Under the pieces are notes generated by a model. It was not told where the DNA came from. It saw only the letters and a program-made list of their open reading frames with translations, and did not search any database. Positions 15,402 through 23,416 of a stretch of DNA of 64,000 bases are shown in pieces. This stretch comes from CAVZBW01 sp963773635 (GTDB lineage Bacteria > Actinomycetota > Acidimicrobiia > Acidimicrobiales > RAAP-2): NCBI GenBank assembly GCA_963773635.1, contig CAVZBW010000005.1, positions 2,728,001-2,792,000 on the forward strand. The letters run 5' to 3'. How positions within the stretch are numbered: the stretch's first letter is position 1; every line of letters begins with the position of its first letter. A program made the translations under genes and the position numbers.

Positions 15402-15850
15402 TGCGGCTGGTCTTGCGAGCTGACGTGACCGGGGTCGGGCACCGCGGGGACATCGTGGACGTCGCAGGGGGCTTCGCCCGGAATTTCCTGCTGCCGAGCG
15501 GCAGGGCCATCGTGGCCACCAAGGGCATCGAGGCGCAGGCCGGAGCCATGCGACGCTCCCGCGATCTGCGCGCGGCGCGTGACCGGGAGGCCGCGGAGGC
15601 TCAGGCTCGGGTCCTCGCGGGTGCCACGCTCAGCGTGAGCGCCCGTGCCGGCTCGACCGGGCGCCTCTTTGGCTCCGTGGGCCCCTCCGAGGTCGCCGAG
15701 GCGGCGCTCCAACAGCTCGGCGTCAACCTGGATCGCCAGCACGTGGTCCTGCCCGATCCCATCAAGGAGATCGGCTCCACGGAGGTGACCGTGGAGCTGC
15801 ACCGGGACGTCGTCACGGTTGTGACCGTCGAGGTGGTCGGGGCGGGCTGA
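15401..15850 (+). CDS. rplI: 50S ribosomal protein bL9
   Basis: 149 residues, standard length. N-terminal RNA-binding domain MRLVLRADVTGVGHRGDIVDVAGGFARNFLLPSGRA, the connecting helix (about 40-75), and the C-terminal domain with SAGSTGRLFGSV-like GSTGRLFGSVGPSEVAEA. bL9 binds 23S rRNA at the L1 stalk base. It is the last gene of the ribosomal/ssb operon; hairpins follow at once. Confidence 0.96.
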   Translation: MRLVLRADVTGVGHRGDIVDVAGGFARNFLLPSGRAIVATKGIEAQAGAMRRSRDLRAARDREAAEAQARVLAGATLSVSARAGSTGRLFGSVGPSEVAEAALQQLGVNLDRQHVVLPDPIKEIGSTEVTVELHRDVVTVVTVEVVGAG

Positions 15851-15858
15851 CCCCGGCC

Positions 15859-15895
15859 AAGGGGGCTGTTACAACCCCCTTGCACCATGGGTGCA
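15859..15895 (+). terminator. Tandem hairpins after rplI
   Basis: AAGGGGG/CCCCCTT (15859-15881, loop CTGTTACAA) is directly followed by TGCACC/GGTGCA (15881-15895). No T-run follows, as is common in high-GC bacteria. Placed nine bases after the rplI stop and about 150 bases before dnaB, they probably end the operon. The remaining leader up to 16042 has no ORF. Confidence 0.65.
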
Positions 15896-16042
15896 TGGCT
15901 CCCACGCAGAGTGGATCGGAACTTCCCCAAGCGGGCATCGCACATCCACCGCCTGTCCACAGAGATGTTCCCCAAAGAGGGGAGAATCCCCAACTTTTCT
16001 CTCTTCCGTCACACAGGCCGGTAGGAGCAACGTAGGGGCACC

Positions 16043-17428
16043 ATGGTTCAGGCCTTTGACGAAGGCCGGCCGCGTCCCCTTCGGACCGCGTCGGCCGGTG
16101 CGCGCGTACCCCCCAACAACCTCGAGGCCGAGGAGTCGCTCCTCGGCGCCATGCTGCTGTCGGCCGACGCGGTCGCCGCGGCGATGGACATCTGCGGCCC
16201 CGAGGACTTCTACAAGCCGGCGCATGCCCACATCTTCTCCGCCATCCAGAGCCTCTTCGAGGCCGGTGAGCCCGTCGATGCGGTCACCGTCACCGATGAG
16301 CTCCGGCGCAAGAGCCTGATCGACTCGGTCGGGGATCCCTCGGTGTTGGTGTCGCTGCAGACGACGACGCCGTCCACCGCCAACGCCATCCACTACGCCC
16401 GCATCGTCGAGGAGCACGCGCTGCTGCGACGACTGGTGGGGGTGGCCGGCGAGATCGCGGAGATCGGCTACAGCGCGCCGGAGGACGTGACGGCGGCGCT
16501 CGACCAGGCCGAGACGATGGTGTTCGACGTCGCTCAGCGCAAGGCCGTGGACACAGTGGCACCGCTCGGGGACCTCCTCCTCCCGAGCCTCGAGCGGATC
16601 GAGCAGCTGCACGAGCGGGGCGACACGGTGACGGGGACCCCCACGGGCTACGTCGACCTCGACGAGATGCTGGCCGGGCTCCAGCCCTCGAGCCTCTCGA
16701 TCGTGGGGGCCCGGCCGGCCATGGGAAAGACGAGCTTCGCCCTCGGCATGGTGGCCCACGTCGGTGTCACCGTCCAGCGACCCGTCCTCCTCGTGTCGCT
16801 CGAGATGGGCCACCTCGAGCTGACGCAGCGCCTCTTGTCGTCGGAGGCTCTGGTCGACGCCCACCGCCTCCGGATCGGACACCTGCGGGACCCGGACTGG
16901 CCCAAGCTGAGCCACGCCATCAGCAGGATGAGCGACGCCCCGATCTACATCGACGACAATCCCAACGCCACGGTGATGGACATCCGAGCCCGGGCCCGCC
17001 GCCTCCGTAAGACGGCCGGCGATCTCGGTCTCGTGGTCGTCGACTACCTACAGCTGATGACCGGCTCCGGCCGCTCGAGGGCGGAGAACCGTCAGGTCGA
17101 GGTGGCCGAGATCAGCCGCGGCCTCAAGATCCTCGCTCGCGAGCTCGAGGTGCCCGTGGTGGCACTCTCGCAGCTCTCGCGAAACCTCGAGACTCGCCAG
17201 GACAAGCGCCCGATGCTCTCGGACCTGCGGGAGTCCGGGAGCCTCGAGCAGGACGCCGACGTCGTCATCTTCCTCTACCGCGAGGAGGCCTACGACGCCG
17301 ACGCGCCGATGGACCGTCGCGGGCTGGCCGAGGTCATCGTGGCCAAGCACCGCAACGGCCGCACCGGGAGCGTGCAGCTGGCATTTCGCAGCCAGTACGC
17401 GCGCTTCGACAACATGTCCCGCATCTGA
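16043..17428 (+). CDS. dnaB: Replicative DNA helicase DnaB
   Basis: 461 residues with the N-terminal helical domain (PPNNLEAEESLLGAMLLS), a linker, and the RecA-like motor: Walker A GARPAMGKT at 222-230, LEMGHLELTQRLLSS, Walker B VVVDYLQLM near 330, and the arginine-finger region KHRNGRTGSVQLAF. It unwinds DNA ahead of the replisome as a hexamer. There is no intein, although dnaB of many Actinobacteria carries one. The gene has its own leader after the rplI terminator. Confidence 0.97.
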   Translation: MVQAFDEGRPRPLRTASAGARVPPNNLEAEESLLGAMLLSADAVAAAMDICGPEDFYKPAHAHIFSAIQSLFEAGEPVDAVTVTDELRRKSLIDSVGDPSVLVSLQTTTPSTANAIHYARIVEEHALLRRLVGVAGEIAEIGYSAPEDVTAALDQAETMVFDVAQRKAVDTVAPLGDLLLPSLERIEQLHERGDTVTGTPTGYVDLDEMLAGLQPSSLSIVGARPAMGKTSFALGMVAHVGVTVQRPVLLVSLEMGHLELTQRLLSSEALVDAHRLRIGHLRDPDWPKLSHAISRMSDAPIYIDDNPNATVMDIRARARRLRKTAGDLGLVVVDYLQLMTGSGRSRAENRQVEVAEISRGLKILARELEVPVVALSQLSRNLETRQDKRPMLSDLRESGSLEQDADVVIFLYREEAYDADAPMDRRGLAEVIVAKHRNGRTGSVQLAFRSQYARFDNMSRI

Positions 17429-17535
17429 GTCGCGCTGTAGGGCCCCGATCAACTTGGCCAAATCGTCCCCCACTGGGCGGCCCGCAATCCATCACCGGCT
17501 CGGAAGGAGAATGAACTTCCGGCGTGAGGCGGGTC

Positions 17536-17934
17536 TCAGCCAGGGAGGAGGGAGGCGACGTCTTCGCCATTCATCAGTCTTCCAGTAAGGCCCATGTCGA
17601 AGTAGTCGCGCCACCGCACGATTCGATCGTCCCTCACCTCGAACGTTCCCATGACAGGGACGGGAGCCTTGACTCCGTTGGCTGTCACTTCGTCCACCCG
17701 CTCCGTCAGGACCGTGCCCCCGTTCTCTGCGAGGTTGCGGATACGGAACGAGATGGGATCGAACATGTCGAACTGGAACTTCAACGCCGCCAGCGCGGCG
17801 TCACGTCCGACCGCGGGCTCCGAACCGATGTTGTGGTACACAACCTTCTCGTCCAAGAGGGACTCCACGGCGGCCAGATCCTTCCGGTCGATCGCCGCAC
17901 AGAAGACCCTCACCACCTCACCCGGTGTCGTCAT
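17536..17934 (-). CDS. Limonene-1,2-epoxide-hydrolase-like / SnoaL-fold protein
   Basis: 132 residues with an NTF2-like fold. The end of the domain, FEVRDDRIVRWRDYFDMG, resembles limonene epoxide hydrolases, in which Asp-Arg-Asp activate water; Arg and Asp are present here (WRDYFD, about residues 110-115). The N-terminus PGEVVRVFCAAIDRKDLAAVESLLDEKVVYHN also fits. The substrate cannot be told from sequence. It is divergent from a TetR regulator 64 bases away, which probably controls it. Confidence 0.75.
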   Translation of the reverse strand: MTTPGEVVRVFCAAIDRKDLAAVESLLDEKVVYHNIGSEPAVGRDAALAALKFQFDMFDPISFRIRNLAENGGTVLTERVDEVTANGVKAPVPVMGTFEVRDDRIVRWRDYFDMGLTGRLMNGEDVASLLPG

Positions 17935-17964
17935 GGCATGTCCTCTCGTCTGGAAACTGAAACC

Positions 17965-18002
17965 TACAGTCTGTACCTTCTAGTAACATACACTATGTAT
18001 GT
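17965..18002. promoter_or_regulatory. Two inverted repeats between the SnoaL-like and TetR genes
   Basis: TACAGTCTGTA (17965-17975) and ACATACA-CTA-TGTATGT (17986-18002) are perfect inverted repeats; the second overlaps the tetR start codon at 17999. This short divergent promoter region is AT-rich compared with its surroundings. They are candidate binding sites for the TetR protein encoded here; TACACT (17990-17995) could be a -10 element. Confidence 0.55.
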
Positions 18003-18610
18003 CAACCCTCGATAAGCCGGGCACCAAGCGGGCCTCGCGTGGGGAGGCCACGAAATCGGCCTTGATTGGCGCCGCCCGGGAACTGTTCGTCACCAAGGGG
18101 TACTTCGCCACCGGCACCGAGGAGATCGTCGCCAAAGCCGGCGTCGGCACTCGCGGTGCGCTCTACCACCATTTCACGGACAAGGAGGATCTATTCCGTG
18201 CCGTGTTCGATCGGGTGCAAGCTGACCTCGCCGATGCCACCATCGTCAACGAACGTGATGACGCGCTAGGCCGCCTGGCCACGGCACTCCAGCAGTTCCT
18301 CGACGCCTCGGCAGACAACCCCGACGTGCAGCAGATTCTGCTGATCGACGGCCCGGCTGTCCTCGGCTGGGACCAGTGGCGGACCCTCGAAGCGCAATAC
18401 GGCCTCGGTGTCATCACTTCGATGCTCGATACAGCGGTCACGCAAAAGGTCATTCCCCGCCAGCCGACGGGTCCGTTGGCCCACATGCTCCTGGCGGCCG
18501 TCGATGAAGCCGCCCTCTACATCGCCAATGCTCCGGACCGACAACGAGCCCGCACCCAAGCGCGTCAGTCTCTCAAGCGCCTCTTGGGCGGACTCAGAAG
18601 ATCGGGATAG
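17999..18610 (+). CDS. TetR-family transcriptional regulator
   Basis: 203 residues. The HTH occupies about 17-62 (ALIGAARELFVTKGYFATGTEEIVAKAGVGTRGALYHHFTDKEDLFRAVFD). The C-terminal ligand domain (QQFLDASADNPDVQQILLIDGPAVLGWDQWR) is of the type seen in many actinobacterial TetR proteins; no ligand can be inferred. The ATG at 17999 gives the standard N-terminus. It is divergent from the epoxide-hydrolase-like gene. Confidence 0.9.
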   Translation: MSTLDKPGTKRASRGEATKSALIGAARELFVTKGYFATGTEEIVAKAGVGTRGALYHHFTDKEDLFRAVFDRVQADLADATIVNERDDALGRLATALQQFLDASADNPDVQQILLIDGPAVLGWDQWRTLEAQYGLGVITSMLDTAVTQKVIPRQPTGPLAHMLLAAVDEAALYIANAPDRQRARTQARQSLKRLLGGLRRSG

Positions 18611-18646
18611 CCAAGACTGCTCCTCCAGCGAGGCGATCAGGCTGAA

Positions 18647-18663
18647 CCCGTTGATCAAACGGG
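18647..18663 (+). terminator. Short hairpin after tetR
   Basis: CCCGTT-GATCA-AACGGG is a perfect 6-bp stem 37 bases after the tetR stop. It has no T-run; a terminator role is likely but weakly supported. Confidence 0.4.
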
Positions 18664-18723
18664 CAAAGCACTGCATCCCCATCCGTATGGTGAGGTTCTG
18701 GCGGGCATGGGTAGCTTGGTCTC

Positions 18724-19518
18724 GTGGGCGAGGACACCTTTGCCAGCTTGGCCGACCGCTTTGCCGACGAGGCGTATGCCTCAGTCAAGGGTTACGTGCG
18801 CACCTCTGTGATGCACCAGCACCTGCTCGAGCACTTACCGGAGCCTCCGGCGCCGGTCCTCGACGTCGGTGGTGGGGCGGGCCACCAATCCTTTCTTCTG
18901 GCCCGAGCCGGCTACGACGTGACGTTGCTTGATCCGTCGCCCGCGATGCTGGACAAGGCTCGACAGCGACTCGAGCGGCTGCCGGGTGATGCCCGGCGAC
19001 GGGTGACGCTCTTGCGGGCTGACGGTGAACACGCCGTCGAGGCGGTGCGTGGCCGACGCTTCGGCGCTGTGCTGTGCCACGGCGTGCTCGGGTACCTCGA
19101 GCAACCCGAGCCGGTCGTCGACCAGCTGTGCCGGTGCGCCGCCACCGGTGGCGTGGTCTCGATCATGACGGGAAACGCCAAGGCGATGGCGGTGCGCCCC
19201 GCGTTGGAACAGCGGTGGGACGACGCACTGGCGGCTTTTGACGCGACCGCCGAGATTGGGATGCTGGGAGTGCCGGGCCGAGCCGACACGGTGGAGCACC
19301 TCATCGAGCTCATGCGAAGCCGGGGCGTGGAGCCACTGCGCTGGTACGGGGTATGGCTATTTGTCGACTGGCTCGAGTTCAGTGGGGTCGAGCTGGACCC
19401 GAACGATACAGAGCAGGTAGCGGCCACGGCTGCGGTCGAGCTCGAAGCCAGCCGACGAGACCCCTACCGTCAACTCAGTCGCGTCTTTCATCTCGTGGGA
19501 CGCAGCGGTCCCAACTGA
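18724..19518 (+). CDS. Class I SAM-dependent methyltransferase
   Basis: 264 residues starting at GTG. The SAM-binding motif I is VLDVGGGAGHQSFLLARAGYDVTLLDPSPAMLDKARQRL in segments (about residues 41-80), with post-motifs ADGEHAVEAVRGRRFGAVLCHGVLGYL. The C-terminal part (VEHLIELMRSRGVEPLRWYGVWLFVDWLE) resembles CmoM/SmtA-type enzymes, which act on tRNA uridine modifications, but this similarity does not prove the substrate. It stands alone between a TetR gene and a regulator remnant. Confidence 0.82.
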   Translation: MGEDTFASLADRFADEAYASVKGYVRTSVMHQHLLEHLPEPPAPVLDVGGGAGHQSFLLARAGYDVTLLDPSPAMLDKARQRLERLPGDARRRVTLLRADGEHAVEAVRGRRFGAVLCHGVLGYLEQPEPVVDQLCRCAATGGVVSIMTGNAKAMAVRPALEQRWDDALAAFDATAEIGMLGVPGRADTVEHLIELMRSRGVEPLRWYGVWLFVDWLEFSGVELDPNDTEQVAATAAVELEASRRDPYRQLSRVFHLVGRSGPN

Positions 19519-19544
19519 GGCCGCCGACGCCAGCTACCGACGGT

Positions 19545-19757
19545 GTCGAGGGTGATGTGCCCTTCGCCGCCGCCACCACGGGATCGACCAACCTGACGGC
19601 CAGTCTGAATTGCAGCGACGACTACGCGCTCTTCGAGTTCATCACGCGAGAGATCGCCTCTCTCGAGGGAGTGACCCGACTGGAGACGTCGGCGGTCATC
19701 CGGTCGGTCAAGAGACACGCCACCTGGTGGTGTGATCCACCGCATCGCCGCCTCTGA
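19545..19757 (+). pseudogene. C-terminal remnant of an Lrp/AsnC-family regulator
   Basis: In the 314-base gap before the aquaporin gene, one frame encodes FAAATTGSTNLTASLNCSDDYALFEFITREIASLEGVTRLETSAVIRSVKR in segments, the RAM ligand-binding half of an Lrp/AsnC regulator (G-T-NL then L..F.T..I..L.GV...ET). No HTH-encoding sequence precedes it; upstream is the methyltransferase in another frame. It is a truncated relic rather than a working gene. Nothing else is visible in this gap. Confidence 0.6.
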
Positions 19758-19832
19758 CGGGGGATAATCGTCGGGGCCCGTCGGCGGGCCCGGCGACGGG
19801 ACGGAAGATATCCGGTCTACAGGGGGTGCGGC

Positions 19833-20591
19833 GTGTTCGACGTGAAGAAACTGCTGGCGGAGATGATCGGGACCTTCGTGCTGGTGGTCGTGGCCGTCGG
19901 TGTGGCCACGCTCTCCTTCGGCTTCCACCTGGCCGGGCTGAGCACGTCCGCCGGCGTGGTGACCACGGCCCTGGCGTTCGGGCTGGTGCTGGTGGCGCTG
20001 GTCTACGCCATCGGGCCGGTATCGGGCTGCCACATCAACCCCGCGGTGACGCTCGGCTTCGTGACCTCCGGCCGGATGAATTGGCTCGAGGGCATCGGCT
20101 ACTGGATCGCCCAGGTGGTGGGCGGCATCCTCGGCGCGCTCACGCTGTGGGGCATCCTCAGCGGCTCCCCCATCTATTCGACGCATCGTCAGGGTCTCGG
20201 CGCCGATGGGTATGGCAGCGCCTCGATCATCCACCTGAACGGTGACGGGGCGTTTGGTGCGGAGGTGGTCCTCACGTTCTTCTTCGTGATGGTCGTCCTC
20301 TTCGCCACGAGCAAGATCTCCATGGAGGGGTTCGCGGGGATCGCCATCGGCCTCGGGCTCGCCTTCGTGCACCTCGTGGGCATCCCGCTGACCGGGACCT
20401 CGGTCAACCCCGCTCGCAGCATCGGTCCGGCCCTCGTCGTGGGGGGGCAGGCCCTGAGCCAGCTCTGGCTCTTCATCGTCGCCCCGCTGATCGGGGGCTT
20501 CATCGCGGCGTTGGTGTACGGGTTCTTGACCTCCAGCCGGGCGGTGAACGTTCCGGCCGACGAGGTGCCCGCCGAGACGGCGGAGACCTGA
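19833..20591 (+). CDS. aqpZ: Aquaporin (MIP family), AqpZ-like
   Basis: 252 residues with six hydrophobic helices and both pore loops: GCHINPAVTLG (about residue 68) and GTSVNPARSIGPA (about 190). The AEMIGTFVLVVVAVG start is typical. The narrow-pore residues (His within the fifth helix, FVHLVGI) suggest a water channel rather than a glycerol facilitator. GTG start with AGGGGGTG upstream. Convergent with the phosphatase-like gene, 16 bases between stops. Confidence 0.92.
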   Translation: MFDVKKLLAEMIGTFVLVVVAVGVATLSFGFHLAGLSTSAGVVTTALAFGLVLVALVYAIGPVSGCHINPAVTLGFVTSGRMNWLEGIGYWIAQVVGGILGALTLWGILSGSPIYSTHRQGLGADGYGSASIIHLNGDGAFGAEVVLTFFFVMVVLFATSKISMEGFAGIAIGLGLAFVHLVGIPLTGTSVNPARSIGPALVVGGQALSQLWLFIVAPLIGGFIAALVYGFLTSSRAVNVPADEVPAETAET

Positions 20592-20607
20592 GCCTGCCCG
20601 AGCGTCG

Positions 20608-22128
20608 TCAGCTCGGCAGGTACACGAACCCGTAGCCCTCGTCGCGCACGTCGAGCCCCTTCGACCGGAGGGCCTCGTCCCAGTCGCCGCGGACGCTCGG
20701 GTCGGTGAGGCTCATGCCGTGGTCGGCGACGAGGATCCAAGCGGTCTCGCCGTAGCGCCCGGATCGCTCGACGGCGTCGATCAGCCGACCCAGGCGGGCG
20801 TCGGTGTCGGCGAGGGAGGCCGACGCGATCTCCGAGTAGGGCCCCCCTTCGTGGAAGGCGGCGTCCGTCAGCGTGAAGTTGACCCAGGTGAAGGCGGGCA
20901 CCGGCCATTGGCGGCCCCGGTACGAACCGCTCCAGAGCCCGCAGAACTGCTCGACCGCCGTGTGGTCGACCCGAGACGACCACCGGTAGCTCTTCAACGG
21001 CCGGACGAAGCGTTGGGTGGCGTCCGGGAGCACGTCGGGCATCGGTTGGCTCTCGAGCGTCTCGCCCCGACGGACGAGGTCGAACGTGGAGTAATCGGCG
21101 CCGGTCTCGCACGGCTCGTTGATGGCGGCGGTCACCACCCCCGGGAGCCGGGCGCGCGTCGCCTCGAAGAGGGTCTGGACGCCCGGCGAGAGCCACCGCA
21201 TCGAGGTGGGCCAGGTGAGCGGCGAGTTGGTGACCACCTGCTCCCCCGTGGCTCGATCCATCCACGCGTTGTGGAGGATGCCGTGGTGGCCCGGATGCAG
21301 TCCGGTGAGGATCGTGGTGTGGTTGGCCAGCGTCACGGTGGGCAGCGAGGCCATGGCACCGTGGCGGTACCAGAGCCCCTCGGCCATCAGCCGGGCCACG
21401 TTCGGCGCGCGCCCCGCCAGAGCCTGGTCGTACAGCACGCTGGCGTTCGTGCCGTCGAAGAGCAGCCCGATCACGTGGTGGGGCCTCGTGCCGTCCAGGA
21501 CCTCGGTCAGCGTGTCGCCGTCGGATCGGGTCCCGTCCGATCGGATCGAGGTCTCTAGCGACGAGGCCCCACCGAGGAGGGCGAGCACGGTCGGCGCGAT
21601 GTCCACAAGCCGGCAGGAGCGGTCGACGGGGCCGAGGGTTGCGATCCCCGCCCCGCTGGCCACGAATGGAGCCCGAGCCTGGACGACGCCGGGGGATCCG
21701 TGCTCGCCCAAGTGCCCGCCGGCCTCCGGCCAGTGGTGCGATGCCGTGTGGACGACACAGAGATCTGGCGCCGACGGGTGATCGAAGAGCTGAGCGAACT
21801 GCTCGTAGCCGTGGGGATACGAGTTTTCTCGTCGGTGGGGGTGGGGCCGGCGTAGCTGCTCCTCCACCGACGAGAGTGCCGCCGGATCCCGCACCGCCAG
21901 CGGGTTGGAGCCCTCGACGGATTCGACGACGCACGCCGGACGGTCGCCGCCGCGCTCGCGCCGGAAGCGAACCCGCCCGTCGGAGGAGGCGACCTCGTAG
22001 ACGTCGGGGCCGGGGGACCAGGCGACCATGTCGACGATCGGATCGAGATCGGACCCGGTGAGGATGTCGACGGCCTCGTCGCGCACCGCAGGGCGGGCCG
22101 GCGCAAGGCGCAGGGTGGCCACGACCAC
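20608..22128 (-). CDS. Alkaline-phosphatase-superfamily protein with apparently permuted halves
   Basis: 506 residues. Residues about 215-506 look like the first part of a nucleotide pyrophosphatase/phosphodiesterase: metal Asp in HVIGLLFDGTN, nucleophile Thr in SLPTVTLANHTTILTGLHPGHHGI, and metal Asp-His in WILVADHGMSL, where the protein nearly ends. The segment that normally follows (HG then RAPFVASG then a D-I-x-PT-x-x-x-LG end) instead lies at the N-terminus: GHLGEHGSPGVVQARAPFVASGAG and CRLVDIAPTVLALLGG, residues about 130-190. This suggests circular permutation, or fusion of a partial copy. Substrate unknown. Convergent with aqpZ. Confidence 0.7.
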   Translation of the reverse strand: MVVATLRLAPARPAVRDEAVDILTGSDLDPIVDMVAWSPGPDVYEVASSDGRVRFRRERGGDRPACVVESVEGSNPLAVRDPAALSSVEEQLRRPHPHRRENSYPHGYEQFAQLFDHPSAPDLCVVHTASHHWPEAGGHLGEHGSPGVVQARAPFVASGAGIATLGPVDRSCRLVDIAPTVLALLGGASSLETSIRSDGTRSDGDTLTEVLDGTRPHHVIGLLFDGTNASVLYDQALAGRAPNVARLMAEGLWYRHGAMASLPTVTLANHTTILTGLHPGHHGILHNAWMDRATGEQVVTNSPLTWPTSMRWLSPGVQTLFEATRARLPGVVTAAINEPCETGADYSTFDLVRRGETLESQPMPDVLPDATQRFVRPLKSYRWSSRVDHTAVEQFCGLWSGSYRGRQWPVPAFTWVNFTLTDAAFHEGGPYSEIASASLADTDARLGRLIDAVERSGRYGETAWILVADHGMSLTDPSVRGDWDEALRSKGLDVRDEGYGFVYLPS

Positions 22129-22269
22129 AGCGTACGGCCTCCCGGCGCGACCGTTGGCCCCTCACCCGTGTCGACGCGACCTCTGGCGGGTGCTCCGCGA
22201 CGGCGGTGTGAGCGAGTGGGCGCCGGTGTGAACGGGTCTGCGGTCGGTCCGTTCCCGACATGGTAACCA

Positions 22270-22959
22270 ATGAGGGTGGACGGCTACGAGCTCTGGTCCG
22301 AGGTCGACGGCTACATCAACGGCCTCTTCGCACCTTCCGACCCGGTTCTCGACGGAGCTCTCGCGGCGAGCGCCGAGGCCGGACTGCCGGCCATCAACGT
22401 GGCGCCCAACCAGGGCAAGCTCCTGCACCTCTACGCCCGGATGGCCGGGGCCCGCGCCATTCTCGAGATCGGCACCCTGGGTGGCTACAGCACCATCTGG
22501 CTCGCTCGGGCCCTCCCGCCGGACGGCCGGTTGGTGACCCTCGAGGCCGACCCTCGTCACGCCGAGGTGGCCCGCGCCAACCTGGCCCGGGCCGGGCTCT
22601 CGGGGCAGGTCGAGGTCCGGCTTGGTCCGGCTCTGGACACCCTGGCTCGGCTCCGGGCCGAGGGGGCGGGGCCCTTCGACTTCGTCTTCATCGACGCCGA
22701 CAAGGACTCCTACCCGGACTACTTCGAGTGGGCCGTCGAGCTGTCGAGGCCGGGGTGCGTCATCGTGGCCGACAACATGGTTCGTCGAGGAGCGGTGGCG
22801 GATGCGAGCAGCGACGATCCGCTCGTGCGGGGCACCCGGCGGATGAACGAGCTCATGGCGGCCGATCCCCGCGTGGTCGCCACCGAGATCCAAACGGTGG
22901 GGTCCAAGGGCTACGACGGGTTTGCCCTGGCCCTCGTGGTCCCGCCCGACTCTCGCTGA
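22270..22959 (+). CDS. O-methyltransferase, catechol-type (class I SAM)
   Basis: 229 residues. ILEIGTLGGYSTIWLARALP (about 63-82) is SAM motif I of the caffeoyl-CoA/catechol O-methyltransferase group; LVTLEADPRHAEVARANLARAG and FDFVFIDADKDSYPDYFEWA give the metal-coordinating Asp (DADK) and IVADNMVRRG the second metal site. A divalent-metal-dependent O-methyltransferase of small phenolics or similar is likely. No biosynthetic neighbours reveal its substrate. It is divergent from the phosphatase-like gene. Confidence 0.9.
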   Translation: MRVDGYELWSEVDGYINGLFAPSDPVLDGALAASAEAGLPAINVAPNQGKLLHLYARMAGARAILEIGTLGGYSTIWLARALPPDGRLVTLEADPRHAEVARANLARAGLSGQVEVRLGPALDTLARLRAEGAGPFDFVFIDADKDSYPDYFEWAVELSRPGCVIVADNMVRRGAVADASSDDPLVRGTRRMNELMAADPRVVATEIQTVGSKGYDGFALALVVPPDSR

Positions 22960-22981
22960 GGCACTGCCGACCGCCCGTCCC

Positions 22982-23287
22982 TCAGTCGTCGATGAGGGAG
23001 CGATGCGCGGGGGGCACCAGGTCTGCGTACGCGGGGTGGCGGACGATGAAATCCCGGACGAAGGGGCAGTAGGGCACCACCGTCGCGCCCCTGGCGCGGA
23101 TCTTGTCGAGGCTGTCGCCGATCAGTCGGGAGGCGAGGCCCCGTCCCTGCCAGCGGGGGTCGATCTGGGTGTGGTCGAGTGCGACGGCACCGTCTTCGTT
23201 GCGGTAGGTCGTGAACCCGGCCAGTTGCCCGTTGACCATGATCTCGAATCGTCGCCGGCCCGGGTCGTCCAGCACTTGGGTTGCCAT
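22982..23287 (-). CDS. Small GNAT-type N-acetyltransferase (YidJ/NATD1-like)
   Basis: 101 residues. The pattern VALDHTQIDPRWQGRGLASRLIGDSLDKIRARG followed by VVPYCPFVRDFIVRHPAY is that of the small single-domain acetyltransferases with the acetyl-CoA loop WQGRGLAS. The ATG at 23287 (MATQVLDDP) has AGGGAGGG upstream; a GTG seven codons earlier would lie over that site. Substrate unknown. Convergent with the O-methyltransferase. Confidence 0.88.
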   Translation of the reverse strand: MATQVLDDPGRRRFEIMVNGQLAGFTTYRNEDGAVALDHTQIDPRWQGRGLASRLIGDSLDKIRARGATVVPYCPFVRDFIVRHPAYADLVPPAHRSLIDD

Positions 23288-23416
23288 CGGTCGGTGCCCT
23301 CCCTGCACTCGCGATCCCCGTCATCGTTGCAGGAAGGTGACGGGCGTGCCGGACGAGCCGCGTTGACCTAGCGTCCTCTCGGAGCCGACCCCCACCAACC
23401 CGAAAAGGGAGCCTCG

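Noticed and set aside
16043..17428. Intein in dnaB
   Set aside because: The RecA motor motifs are contiguous and the length (461) is that of an uninterrupted DnaB.
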